This document shows, in pieces, positions 52,918 through 61,691 of a stretch of DNA of 64,000 nucleotides. Both the position numbers and the translations under genes were made by a program. Source of the stretch: Geobacter sp. UBA2189 (GTDB lineage Bacteria; Desulfobacterota; Desulfuromonadia; Geobacterales; Pseudopelobacteraceae). The notes beneath the pieces are model-generated. The model was given only the letters and a program-made list of their open reading frames with translations, was not told where the DNA came from and did no database searches. The number at the start of each line of letters is the position of its first letter. The stretch's first letter is position 1. The stretch covers positions 26,798 to 90,797 of the forward strand of contig DCVL01000039.1 in the NCBI GenBank assembly GCA_002328035.1, read 5' to 3'.

Positions 52918-52935
52918 AAGCAGAAAATGTGCCAA
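52918..52935 (-). promoter_or_regulatory. Sigma-54 (-24/-12) promoter of the orp-like operon
   Basis: Minus strand TTGGCACATTTTCTGCTT: TGGCAC, then GC exactly 10 bases after GG. Start predicted near 52908, 36 bases before the GTG at 52872. The gene immediately upstream encodes a sigma-54 activator, as in Desulfovibrio, where orp operons need sigma-54 and a cognate regulator. Confidence 0.85.
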
Positions 52936-53006
52936 TATTTAAATCTTTTGATTCACTTGATTTAGCTAGCTTTTATTGCATTTTAAACTTCCAGCCGATT
53001 CTGTAG

Positions 53007-53024
53007 AGTAGCTTTATAGCTACT
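53007..53024. promoter_or_regulatory. Inverted repeat, candidate activator site
   Basis: AGTAGCT-TTAT-AGCTACT, perfect 7-bp arms, centred about 83 bases upstream of the -24 element of the orp-like promoter and just after the activator gene's stop. Confidence 0.45.
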
Positions 53025-53047
53025 TTATTAGAAAAATACGGTAGCAG

Positions 53048-54442
53048 TTAAGACACCTTATTGCGATTTCTTGAACGACCATCCTTTTCAGGCAGTTCAA
53101 TGCCATACTGTCTTATTTTGCGAAACAATGTGGTTTTGTGCATATCAAGCTCCCTTGCAGCCGCAAGACGATTCATCCCGTTCTTCTCAAGAGCCAACTT
53201 TATTTCCTGAATCTCTAATTGCGAGCGTGAGTCATGCAGGGAGGATTTTGTATTTGAACGATTTCCATGGAATGTAATTTCATCAGGAAGATGCGATATC
53301 TGGATAGTTCCGTCAGGGCATAGTATGAAAGCACGCTCTATGAAGTTTTCCAACTCCCTGACGTTACCTGGCCAATCATATCCCATAAGCAGCGAAAGTG
53401 CTTCCGGAGCAATCCCTTGCACTGTCGCATGATGCAACCGGTTAAACTTCAGGACAAACTGTTCAACCAGAAGGGGGATATCCTCTTTACGTCGTCTAAG
53501 CGGTGGCAACTCAAGTCTCACCACATTAATCCTGTAATAAAGATCCTCGCGAAAAATACCGGTTTTTGTCAGCTCCGCAAGGTCACGATTGGTTGCGACA
53601 ATGATCCGCGCATCAGTATGTATAGAAACAGTACCGCCCAAAGGTTCAAAGCTACGTTCCTGCAGCACCCTCAACAAGCGCACCTGCAAGGCAGGGCTTA
53701 TCTCACCTATTTCATCAAGAAACAAAGTGCCACCTTTGGCAAGGGCAAAACGTCCAGGTTTATCCCTTGTGGCTCCTGTAAATGCACCGGCTTTATATCC
53801 AAACAGTTCTGATTCAAGCAGGGTATCTGGAAGAGCACCACAGTTAATGGCAACAAAAGAACCTTTGCTGTTGCGACTTAGTGAATGGATCGTTCGAGCC
53901 ATCATCTCTTTGCCCGTACCTGTTTCGCCAGTTAAGAGTACCGTGCTTGGACTTGCAGCAATTGCCGGAATAACTTCAAACAAGCGCTCCATCAGCGGGC
54001 TTCTGCTCACAATATCACCAACACGCACCCGCCCTTCAAGTTCATGCCTCAATGTTTCTATCTCACTCAGATCACGGAAGGTTTCAGCCCCTCCGACAAT
54101 AATGCCAGTATTGTCCTTTAGAACCGCCGTGGAAAGGCTGATAGGAATCTTGTTGCCATCTCCATCTATAATATATCCGGAACGTCCTATAACAGGCTTA
54201 CCGTTCTTAAGAGTCTTTCTTAAAGCACAGTCCTTTTCACACATGTTTGAACGAAATACATCAGAGCAGAGACGTCCGATGGCATCCCTTCTCGGGATCC
54301 CTGTAATCTCTTCCGCTGCCCTATTGAAGGAAGTAATCCTCCAGTCAGAATCAACGGTAAATACGCCATCCGAGATACTTTCAAGGATAGCATCAGTGCT
54401 TGTCTTTACAATTTTACTGTCATATTTCTTGATTCGAGACAT
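53048..54442 (-). CDS. PAS-containing sigma-54-dependent activator of the orp-like cluster
   Basis: 464 residues: N-terminal PAS (~18-135), AAA+ domain with Walker A GETGTGKEMMARTIH near 170, sigma-54 contact loop GAFTGA, Walker B GGTLFLDEIGEIS, and C-terminal Fis-type helix-turn-helix (MNRLAAARELDMHKTTLFRKI). It has no receiver, so the PAS senses directly. The PAS carries a Cys group, LCSDVFRSNMCEKDCALRK, which recurs in anaerobe PAS activators and may bind a redox centre. Transcribed toward the orp-like operon. Confidence 0.92.
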   Translation of the reverse strand: MSRIKKYDSKIVKTSTDAILESISDGVFTVDSDWRITSFNRAAEEITGIPRRDAIGRLCSDVFRSNMCEKDCALRKTLKNGKPVIGRSGYIIDGDGNKIPISLSTAVLKDNTGIIVGGAETFRDLSEIETLRHELEGRVRVGDIVSRSPLMERLFEVIPAIAASPSTVLLTGETGTGKEMMARTIHSLSRNSKGSFVAINCGALPDTLLESELFGYKAGAFTGATRDKPGRFALAKGGTLFLDEIGEISPALQVRLLRVLQERSFEPLGGTVSIHTDARIIVATNRDLAELTKTGIFREDLYYRINVVRLELPPLRRRKEDIPLLVEQFVLKFNRLHHATVQGIAPEALSLLMGYDWPGNVRELENFIERAFILCPDGTIQISHLPDEITFHGNRSNTKSSLHDSRSQLEIQEIKLALEKNGMNRLAAARELDMHKTTLFRKIRQYGIELPEKDGRSRNRNKVS

Positions 54443-54490
54443 TTTATGGCACCATGATGGATTTAAATGTATTTGACGCTAACTCTTATC

Positions 54491-54519
54491 ATTATAGATA
54501 AGCAGAATCCAATATTAAA
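54491..54519 (-). promoter_or_regulatory. Sigma-70 promoter for the PAS activator gene
   Basis: Minus strand TTTAAT, 17-base spacer, perfect -10 TATAAT (54496-54491), about 50 bases before the ATG at 54442. Confidence 0.5.
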
Positions 54520-54584
54520 CCTTAATGTTAAACCCCCTTTAGATTTCAAGCCGCTGAGACAAACAAAAGAGGCATCCTGAAATC

Positions 54585-54614
54585 TTGACAAATATGATAA
54601 TCAGGTTCAATAAT
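54585..54614 (+). promoter_or_regulatory. Sigma-70 promoter for nadB
   Basis: Perfect -35 TTGACA (54585-54590), 18-base spacer, AATAAT (54609-54614). The ATG of nadB lies 46 bases downstream. Confidence 0.65.
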
Positions 54615-54659
54615 CGGAAACTAAAATTGTATACAACTCATCTCCACGGAGGGGCAGTA

Positions 54660-56267
54660 ATGATTATAGAACGTGATTTTCTTGTTATTGGCAGCGGCAT
54701 AGCCGGCCTTTCTTTCGCTCTGCAGGCGGCTGCCCACGGAACAGTTGCTGTTGTAACCAAGCGTGATATTGCCGAATCTGCAACAAGGTATGCACAAGGC
54801 GGTATTGCCACTGTTTTTTCTACAGAGGATTCATTTGACTCCCATGTTGAAGATACCAAGGTTGCCGGTGCAGGGATCTGCCACGAAGATGTTGTCAGAA
54901 TGGTAGTAGAAGAAGGCCCCCAAACCATTCGTGACCTTATTGAACGAGGAGTTAAATTCACTACAAGTACAACCGGTGATGAATATGACCTTACTAGAGA
55001 GGGTGGGCACAGCGCGAGAAGGATACTCCATGCTGAAGACATTACAGGCAGGGAGATCGAGCGAGCCCTTGTGGATGCCGTTAGAAAGAACTCAAACATA
55101 CAGGTATTTGAGCATCATATAGCGATTGATCTTATCACCTGTGCAAAGATTGCACGCTGTACAATTAACGACAACTGCTGCCTAGGCGCATATGCACTAA
55201 ACATAAATGATGGCCAGGTACATACATTTGCCGCCGGCAAAACTGTTCTGGCAAGCGGGGGAGCCGGCAAGGTATACCTCTACACCTGTAATCCGGACGT
55301 AGCCTCAGGAGATGGAGTAGCCATGGCTTACCGAGCCGGAGCAACCGTCGCTAACATGGAATTCATGCAGTTTCACCCGACAACCCTCTTCCATCCAAAC
55401 GCCAAGTCTTTTCTAATCTCCGAAGCTGTACGTGGCGAAGGAGCCATTTTAAGAAGGAGAGATGGAACAGCGTTCATGGAAAAATATCATCCGCTTAAGG
55501 ATCTCGCTCCACGAGATATCGTTGCCCGTGCAATTGATAATGAGATGAAGACCTACGGAGACGATTGCGTATTTCTGGACATTACCCATGAACCGGCTGA
55601 TTTCGTTAAAAGCCGCTTTCCTAATATCCATCAGACCTGCATGGAATATGGCTTTGATATGACCAAAGACTGGCTGCCTGTTGTCCCAGCTGCTCACTAC
55701 CTCTGCGGGGGTGTTTCAGTCAACATGGATGGTCAGACCGATGTTCCAGGTCTCTATGCAATTGGTGAGGTAGCCTTTACCGGTCTGCACGGAGCCAACC
55801 GTCTGGCAAGCAACTCTTTGCTTGAAGGGGCTGTCTATGCCAGGAGAGCTGCAGATCATGCCGTTTCAAACATGAAGAAGCAGTTAAGCATACCGTCTGG
55901 CGATATACCTGAATGGGATTCAGGCACGGCAACCAATAGTGACGAAATGGTTGTGGTGTCGCAAAACTGGGATGAGATCCGCCGTTTTATGTGGAACTAC
56001 GTTGGCATAGTCCGCACCACCAAGCGTCTGGAACGAGCCATGCACAGGATAAGGTTGATTCAGACAGAGATTGATGAATATTACTGGAATTTCAACGTAA
56101 CATCCGATCTTATTGAGCTACGAAACCTTGCTACAGTTGCCGAGCTAATAATAATCTGCGCACAAAATCGCAAGGAATCCAGAGGGTTACACCACACGAT
56201 AGATTATCCTGAAAGGGACGAGACCAACGGAAAACGTGACACAACCATCAAAAAGCAGTTCATGTGA
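54660..56267 (+). CDS. nadB: L-aspartate oxidase
   Basis: 535 residues, the usual length, from ATG 54660 with GGAGGGG before it; an open frame back to 54585 is inside the promoter. FAD-binding VIGSGIAGLSFALQA (residues ~9-23), ESATRYAQGGIA near 45, HSARRILHAEDITGREIE near 115 and the substrate region EFMQFHPTTLFHP and RGEGAILRRRDG around 235-270 follow the NadB/succinate-dehydrogenase flavoprotein family; TGLHGANRLASNSLLE near 380 is diagnostic. Oxidises aspartate to iminoaspartate for NAD synthesis, using fumarate in anaerobes. Confidence 0.95.
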   Translation: MIIERDFLVIGSGIAGLSFALQAAAHGTVAVVTKRDIAESATRYAQGGIATVFSTEDSFDSHVEDTKVAGAGICHEDVVRMVVEEGPQTIRDLIERGVKFTTSTTGDEYDLTREGGHSARRILHAEDITGREIERALVDAVRKNSNIQVFEHHIAIDLITCAKIARCTINDNCCLGAYALNINDGQVHTFAAGKTVLASGGAGKVYLYTCNPDVASGDGVAMAYRAGATVANMEFMQFHPTTLFHPNAKSFLISEAVRGEGAILRRRDGTAFMEKYHPLKDLAPRDIVARAIDNEMKTYGDDCVFLDITHEPADFVKSRFPNIHQTCMEYGFDMTKDWLPVVPAAHYLCGGVSVNMDGQTDVPGLYAIGEVAFTGLHGANRLASNSLLEGAVYARRAADHAVSNMKKQLSIPSGDIPEWDSGTATNSDEMVVVSQNWDEIRRFMWNYVGIVRTTKRLERAMHRIRLIQTEIDEYYWNFNVTSDLIELRNLATVAELIIICAQNRKESRGLHHTIDYPERDETNGKRDTTIKKQFM

Positions 56268-56274
56268 GGAAACC

Positions 56275-56556
56275 GTGGATATTGGCCTGATAAGAAAACG
56301 GATAGACCTGCTTGACGATGTACTTCTTAGAATATTTAGCGAAAGGGCACGACTTGCGCTGGAGATAGGTCATCACAAAAAGCTGTTGGAACTGCCGGTA
56401 TACGATCCCTCTCGCGAGAAATTGATCTTTGCCAGGATGAAGGAAGACAACCCTGGACCGCTTGATGACGGAGCTATAGTGCGCCTGTTTGAGCGTGTAA
56501 TTGACGAATCAAGACGTCTCGAGAGGATTATGACCCAATCGGAAGGGCAGGAATAA
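56275..56556 (+). CDS. AroQ-type chorismate mutase
   Basis: 93 residues from GTG 56275 with GAGGAAACC upstream, eight bases after nadB. DIGLIRKRIDLLDDVLLRIF is the classic helix 1 with the catalytic Arg, followed by RARLALEIGHHKK and YDPSREKLIF. This matches the ~90-residue all-helical AroQ fold, which rearranges chorismate to prephenate for Phe/Tyr. An earlier GTG at 56236 overlaps nadB and adds a non-family extension. The stop shares bases with the next ATG (TAATG). Confidence 0.88.
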   Translation: MDIGLIRKRIDLLDDVLLRIFSERARLALEIGHHKKLLELPVYDPSREKLIFARMKEDNPGPLDDGAIVRLFERVIDESRRLERIMTQSEGQE

Positions 56557-56765
56557 TGCTTATAATAACCAAACGAAATCCCCCTGAAGAGGCATTGGAT
56601 CAAGTAAAAGAGTATCTGGTAAATAAGGGCTTTGATTTTCATCAATCAACCGGAGCAGATCGTACCATCATTGGAGTAATTGGCGATGCCAGTATATTGG
56701 ATGAAGGTTTGATATCTGCGATGCCAAGCGTGCATCAGGTTGTGAGGATAAAGCCTGACGAGTAG
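56556..56765 (+). CDS. Free-standing DAHP-synthase N-terminal (ferredoxin-like) domain
   Basis: 69 residues. MLIITKRNPPEEALDQVKEY at the start and TIIGVIGDASILDEGLISAM in the middle match the N-terminal regulatory domain of type I-beta DAHP synthases (pattern RTVIGVIGD...LPGVxxVxxI). The gene stops at VVRIKPDE, where the catalytic TIM barrel would normally begin, and no barrel follows downstream. The ATG overlaps the chorismate mutase stop, so translation is coupled. In DAHP synthases this domain mediates feedback control; here it may act in trans. Confidence 0.72.
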   Translation: MLIITKRNPPEEALDQVKEYLVNKGFDFHQSTGADRTIIGVIGDASILDEGLISAMPSVHQVVRIKPDE

Positions 56766-56803
56766 CAAAAGCGAATAACTTGAATAACTGAGCTATATGG
56801 ATG

Positions 56804-56837
56804 GGGGTGTGCAAGGGTACTATTGATTGCATACCCC
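56804..56837 (+). terminator. Terminator of the nadB operon
   Basis: Stem GGGGTGTGCAA / TTGCATACCCC (one wobble pair) with a 12-base loop; TTTTT lies nine bases further on. Confidence 0.65.
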
Positions 56838-56864
56838 TTCTGATGTTTTTAGTTGCTTTTGCTT

Positions 56865-57410
56865 TTAGTTTTGACTCTCGGCCATTATACCACGATACAG
56901 GCCTGTTAGAATAAGGATGGCAAGCCCTGAGAATCCTATCCAGTCGAGTGTCTCAAGCAGATAGTAGGAGAACAGGCTATCCAGCAAGGTAAGCGACGAA
57001 ACTGTAGCGCCTATCAGGTAAAGCAAAAGAAACAGAGGGATGGTTATTACGACCGATGTTTTTGTTACAGGAAAGAGCTGTCTGACTGCCGGATACAAAA
57101 AACTACAGAAAGAGATGCCCAAAAAAAGGCCCGTAAGATGACGTATAGAATTATTTGCAACACGAAAGTGAAGATTAATCGTAAGCAGATCAATAAACAT
57201 CGGAAGAGTCAAGACCACCGCAGTTACAAGCACTGGTAACGGCGGCAGTCCTGACTGGTTTCTGGATATTATCAGAGAAAAGAAAAGGGCAACTGCAAAA
57301 CCTGCATAAATTCCTGCACAACGCGCATCCCATGTAAGAGTCTCTCCACCCAGCCAGATCGCCCTTTCAGGGGTCCAGTGGTAGAGATATTTCAGCAAAA
57401 AGTCATGCAT
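56865..57410 (-). CDS. DUF2085 family membrane protein
   Basis: 181 residues with five or six hydrophobic helices. WDARCAGIYAGFAVALFF, LPMFIDLLTI and NNSIRHLTGLFLGISF are the DUF2085 signatures (consensus CARCTGIY...PMxIDxxT...NxxRxxTG). Function unknown. Three bases after the lipoprotein gene, same strand. Confidence 0.75.
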   Translation of the reverse strand: MHDFLLKYLYHWTPERAIWLGGETLTWDARCAGIYAGFAVALFFSLIISRNQSGLPPLPVLVTAVVLTLPMFIDLLTINLHFRVANNSIRHLTGLFLGISFCSFLYPAVRQLFPVTKTSVVITIPLFLLLYLIGATVSSLTLLDSLFSYYLLETLDWIGFSGLAILILTGLYRGIMAESQN

Positions 57411-57413
57411 CTG

Positions 57414-58316
57414 TTAATACCGCTTTAAATCCCTTATTTCCCTGACTTTTTCTTTAAGAGATATTATCTCGTCGGTGTCAACGTAAGTCCAAAGCTTACC
57501 CATAATCTCCGGATACATCTGTTTTATGGCATTTGCCAAAGCCTCTTTCTTGCCATCATAGATCATCTCCCCCGGATTATGCCCTGTAAGCACCTGGTAC
57601 TGTCTTGTAGTTGGAGGAGCAAACAGAAAACCAGGCTCATAGTGAGTACGGGTCTCATACTGAGGAATCGCCTTATAGTATTCAACCCCCTTAACCACGG
57701 TTTCCGGCAGTTCGAGACGTTTTATCCACATCTTCTGGGCAGATAGCGGCTCCTGCATAACAAAGGAAACCCAGCCTCCAATTTTCATCTCAAATTCACG
57801 GCTCATTACTGTCATGGTCTGTTCATCATAAATATAATTCCCTTCAACAAGCCATTTCGTAATATATCTGGAGTCTGCAGTCAAAAAAACCTTTGGGACT
57901 ATTGCCAGATCAGAAACCTTTTTGTCCGAATAGGTTATCTCGTCCTCAGCCGCAAAAGGCCCTTTTGCAGTCATACCTTTTGCTATGATCACCTTGTCGG
58001 TATCAACGCCCATAGAGCTGGAAAAACCTTTTGCAACCTTGGAGTATGTAGGCCTGGCCAGTGTACTGTCCGTTTCCTTGTAAAAAGGGTTTACAACTAT
58101 GATAGTAGCAGGTATAGAAGCAGCCTTTTTATAGGATGGAGGATCGTAATGGTAATTATAGCGATCACCCCAGGCTGAAGTGGGCAGATGTTTTGGCGGT
58201 GGAGGAGGAACAGTAGGAGGTGGCGTTGCACAGGCTAATATGAAACCAACCCAGACAAGCAATGAAAGTCCAATAACCCAGCGTGAAAGACGAAGCCTGT
58301 TACTATTCTTTTCCAT
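57414..58316 (-). CDS. Putative lipoprotein, 300 aa
   Basis: N-terminal hydrophobic segment ending in FILAC, a lipobox with Cys29, then a Pro-rich linker (TPPPTVPPPPPKHLPTS). The globular part contains VDTDKVIIAKGMTAKGPFAA and ITYSDKKVSDLAIVPKVFLT, a pattern that recalls HpaA-type lipoproteins, but I cannot confirm this by eye. It lies between the DUF2085 and WD40-caspase genes on the same strand, 106 bases after the latter. Confidence 0.6.
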   Translation of the reverse strand: MEKNSNRLRLSRWVIGLSLLVWVGFILACATPPPTVPPPPPKHLPTSAWGDRYNYHYDPPSYKKAASIPATIIVVNPFYKETDSTLARPTYSKVAKGFSSSMGVDTDKVIIAKGMTAKGPFAAEDEITYSDKKVSDLAIVPKVFLTADSRYITKWLVEGNYIYDEQTMTVMSREFEMKIGGWVSFVMQEPLSAQKMWIKRLELPETVVKGVEYYKAIPQYETRTHYEPGFLFAPPTTRQYQVLTGHNPGEMIYDGKKEALANAIKQMYPEIMGKLWTYVDTDEIISLKEKVREIRDLKRY

Positions 58317-58422
58317 TCTATCCTCCTTGCAAAGCCTTATTGATTATAAATCATACACCTTGAATATCTCATGTCAAATGCTATCACGATTAAAACAGAC
58401 TAAGATCAGATTCATGCAAGCC

Positions 58423-61400
58423 CTAACGGTACTCAAACAGCGTGCTATCTCTGCCAAAAGAGATTATAGCCGGAGTCTGTGGATGCCCAAATCCGCTCGA
58501 AATCTCAGCAGTTCTCATCTTAGAATACTGTCCAAGCAGATTTACAGTAACCTTTCCGGTATGCTTTGAGTCCAGCGCCCTTCCATTTCGTATCCCTTCA
58601 AGAAGGGTGTACGTGTAAAGACCGTTTCCCTTATAACCGTCCAGGGCTGTCTGAAGGCTGCCAGCGGAGGCATAGATGTAGAGACCCATTTTCTTTGCCA
58701 ATACCGACATACGGGCATCGTAAAGCCCGCTTACAATATTATCCAGACCGCCAGCATGGCAGGTATCAAATATGAACAACTGAGAAAGAGATCTGAGCTT
58801 TTTAGAGATCTCAACTATCTCGTTTGAACTGATAAGACAATTAACAGTATCCAGTCTGCCATCAAATCCACTTGTGACGATATAGTACTGGTTCTGCAAC
58901 AGGAGTCCGTGTGAAGCATTAAATAAGATGAATGCATCACCAGGACGCACCTCTAAAGATAATTTCTCAAGAGTTGCAAGTATTAACTGCTTATTCGCCT
59001 GCTGATCAAGGAGAGTTGTCAGATGTATGTTGGCCGGTTTGTAGATCGTTTCGGCTTTTGAAGAGAGAAGGGCTATAAAATCTCTTGCATCCTTTGCTGC
59101 ATATTTAAGATTTATGGATGTATCTGCATAGCGGTCAATACCTACTGCAAGAATATACAGATGCGGTTCCTCAGGCTTACGGCTGGAACTGAAATTTACG
59201 GTTGCCATTTGGCTCTGTACCGTGTTTGCCGCATTAAAAGCTGCCAGAGTTATCTCGTTTTCTCCTGAAACCGGCTCCAACTCAACGCATTCTTCAAAAA
59301 AATCTCCTTTAGTCTTGAACAATACGGCACCAGGCAGCTCTTTCTCCTTTACAGAAAGGGTTCGCTGTTCCTCTCTTATTGCCCGACTGTCAAGCATAGC
59401 CACATTAATCGGCTTCGCTTGAATCTGTGATGATACTTCTCGGTAGAACCCGTCAGATCTGATCAGTTTGCCGTTTTGAAACAGACGAACTTCACCTATA
59501 CCGCCCCCGTTACTCCTCACCTTAAAGCAGAGTTTCGCCTTTATCTCGTTACCACTTTCAGGAACAACCGAGAAACTTGCCAGAGGTGGAGGATTCTTTA
59601 TAGCCTCTTCAACGGTAACGGAAATAAGTCCCGCAATATCATCGCCCTGTAGTTTTGCAGCAACAATATCTGGACGGTAAAATACATCATAGAACTGATC
59701 AATACCATATACGCTATTCCCACGACGGACATTAAGCTGTTCGTGCCCATGCATAGACGAGTTGTAATACCCTTCCGGCGTAATCACAATCCACTCACCA
59801 TTGACAAAAGCTATAGACTGGCTTATCTCCTTACCGCTCAATGAATCCCATATACGAACGGTACCATCGCCGCTACCCGACACAATACACTTTCCATCAT
59901 TTGAATAAACAGCTGAATACACGTTAAGCTTATGCCCTTTCAGGGTTGTGACTGTTTTCCCGCTCTCAACATCAACAATCTTTGGCATCCCATCAAAACC
60001 TGAAAGCATTATACTGCGGCCATCAGGTGAGAACGCCACTGAGGATATGGAGATTTCCTGCCAGATCTTAAGCTGTCTACCGCTTGCAACTTCAAACAGC
60101 CGGGCAGTATTATCACCACTGCCAGCAAGAAATAATCTGCCGTCAGGAGAAAATGCCACAGAATTGACGTGGTAACGAAAACTTCTTATCACCTTCAGCT
60201 CACGTCCAGAATCAGCATCCAGCAACCTGACAGTTTTATCCTTGCCTCCAGAGAGGATAAAATGTCCATCTGGAGAAAATGCCACACTCAGAATCTTGTC
60301 GGTATGCGCGGCAAATCGTTTAATCATCTGTCCTGAAACAGAGTCCCAAATATTGATCCGATTGCCTGAATCTCCTGAAACTATAAATCTGCCATCAGGT
60401 GAAAAGGCTGCGCCACCTTGCCCGTCTGAATTAAAGAGCTCTTTACCTGTCTCAACTTCACGCAAGGTGAGAGGTCCATCAATACGCGAGTCCAGCATCG
60501 TCTTGCCATTGGGCGAGAAAGCAAGGGCAGTAACCGCACCTTTAGTTCCTTTAAATACCCTTATCCGTTTGCCGGTTCCGCTATCCCAAAGGGTTACGGT
60601 TCCATCAAAATTACCAGACAGCATCTTTTTACCCTTGGATGAAATTGCAACCTTGCTGACCCAGTTAACCTTCCCATCCAGCTTTAACAGCTCCCTCCCT
60701 GTCGCAAGATCCCATAGCGACATATTGCGACTACCTGCCAGAATTCGTTTGCCATCGGGTGAGACGCTGACCGAAAAGACTGATACCTCACCGGCTGGAA
60801 GGCTCTTAAGCTCTTTTCCTGTGGCAAGTTCCCAAACCTTTACAGTCCTGTCGTAGCTTCCTGAAACTGCCAGCTTCCCATCAGGAGAAAATGATACAGA
60901 TGTAACTTCGCCTTTATGGCCACGAAATACTCTCAATTCCTTGCCTGATGACAGCTCCCAATATCTGACTGTGCCATCTTTGCCACCAGCGGAAAGAAAA
61001 CGCTTGCCATCAGGCGAAACAGCCAATCCATTTACAGGCGCAGTGTGACCTGTAAAACTGTGCAGTTCTCTGCCATTGATAGCATCCCACAATCTGATGG
61101 TTTTGTCCCAACTTCCTGAGAGAATCTGTTTACCTTGAGAAACAAAGGCCAGTGTACGGACGGCAGCCGAATGGCCATTTATAATACGAATTTGATCACC
61201 ATCTTCAACATCCCAGATACGGATGGTTGCATCCATACCGGCTGAGGAAATAGTATGGCCATCAGGAGAAAAAACCGCCCTGAACACCCCTTTACTATGC
61301 CCATTAAACTCCTTAAGCTTTTTATTGCTGGCTGCGTCCCAAAGAATTATCTTTCCTTCTGTTCCGGCTGAAAGGATGTAACGTTCATCAGGAGAAAAGA

Positions 61401-61659
61401 CCACAGATGATACATATCCGGCATGAGCCCCATAAATGGTACGAATTTCTCGACCGTTTTCCGGATCCCAAATCTTTATCGTCTTGTCACCTCCTGAGAG
61501 AACAAGCCTTCCATCAGCCGAAAAAGCAGACGAATTAACTCCAGAGTGACCTAATTGTACAAATATTTCAGGAGTTTCGTATTCTTGCGCCAGAGATATA
61601 CCAGATGCAAACTGGATACAAGACAGGACAATCATCACTACAGCCAGGCTCTTCATCAT
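58423..61659 (-). CDS. Exported WD40-repeat / caspase-like (C14) protein
   Basis: 1078 residues. Signal peptide (residues 1-25). Fourteen WD40 repeats (~30-620), each of the form GHxxxVxSVAFSPDGKxxLSGSxDxTxxLWDxxxGxEL, enough for two seven-blade propellers; blades 9, 10 and 13 are the most degenerate. A linker of ~220 residues follows, then a caspase-fold domain (~840-1078) starting LYILAVGIDRYADTSINLKY, with His in LFNASHGLLLQNQYY and Cys in FIFDTCHAGG. Both catalytic residues are present, although the usual SGHG is ASHG. Such proteins cleave after basic residues or act as scaffolds; the substrate is unknown. Likely periplasmic. Confidence 0.87.
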   Translation of the reverse strand: MMKSLAVVMIVLSCIQFASGISLAQEYETPEIFVQLGHSGVNSSAFSADGRLVLSGGDKTIKIWDPENGREIRTIYGAHAGYVSSVVFSPDERYILSAGTEGKIILWDAASNKKLKEFNGHSKGVFRAVFSPDGHTISSAGMDATIRIWDVEDGDQIRIINGHSAAVRTLAFVSQGKQILSGSWDKTIRLWDAINGRELHSFTGHTAPVNGLAVSPDGKRFLSAGGKDGTVRYWELSSGKELRVFRGHKGEVTSVSFSPDGKLAVSGSYDRTVKVWELATGKELKSLPAGEVSVFSVSVSPDGKRILAGSRNMSLWDLATGRELLKLDGKVNWVSKVAISSKGKKMLSGNFDGTVTLWDSGTGKRIRVFKGTKGAVTALAFSPNGKTMLDSRIDGPLTLREVETGKELFNSDGQGGAAFSPDGRFIVSGDSGNRINIWDSVSGQMIKRFAAHTDKILSVAFSPDGHFILSGGKDKTVRLLDADSGRELKVIRSFRYHVNSVAFSPDGRLFLAGSGDNTARLFEVASGRQLKIWQEISISSVAFSPDGRSIMLSGFDGMPKIVDVESGKTVTTLKGHKLNVYSAVYSNDGKCIVSGSGDGTVRIWDSLSGKEISQSIAFVNGEWIVITPEGYYNSSMHGHEQLNVRRGNSVYGIDQFYDVFYRPDIVAAKLQGDDIAGLISVTVEEAIKNPPPLASFSVVPESGNEIKAKLCFKVRSNGGGIGEVRLFQNGKLIRSDGFYREVSSQIQAKPINVAMLDSRAIREEQRTLSVKEKELPGAVLFKTKGDFFEECVELEPVSGENEITLAAFNAANTVQSQMATVNFSSSRKPEEPHLYILAVGIDRYADTSINLKYAAKDARDFIALLSSKAETIYKPANIHLTTLLDQQANKQLILATLEKLSLEVRPGDAFILFNASHGLLLQNQYYIVTSGFDGRLDTVNCLISSNEIVEISKKLRSLSQLFIFDTCHAGGLDNIVSGLYDARMSVLAKKMGLYIYASAGSLQTALDGYKGNGLYTYTLLEGIRNGRALDSKHTGKVTVNLLGQYSKMRTAEISSGFGHPQTPAIISFGRDSTLFEYR

Positions 61660-61691
61660 AGTATTTCTCCATTTGTAAACATTCCGAACGG

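Noticed and set aside
52873..52935. Upstream extension of the first orp-like gene to ATG 52935
   Set aside because: It would start inside the -24/-12 promoter.
52962..52981. Second sigma-54-like site (TGGAAGTTTAAAATGCAA) upstream of the orp-like operon
   Set aside because: GG and GC are separated by 11 bases instead of 10, and a correct site lies about 50 bases nearer the gene.
54585..54659. Upstream extension of nadB to a TTG at 54585
   Set aside because: The extension is made of the promoter (TTGACA...AATAAT), and the ATG at 54660 has a strong ribosome-binding site and the family N-terminus.
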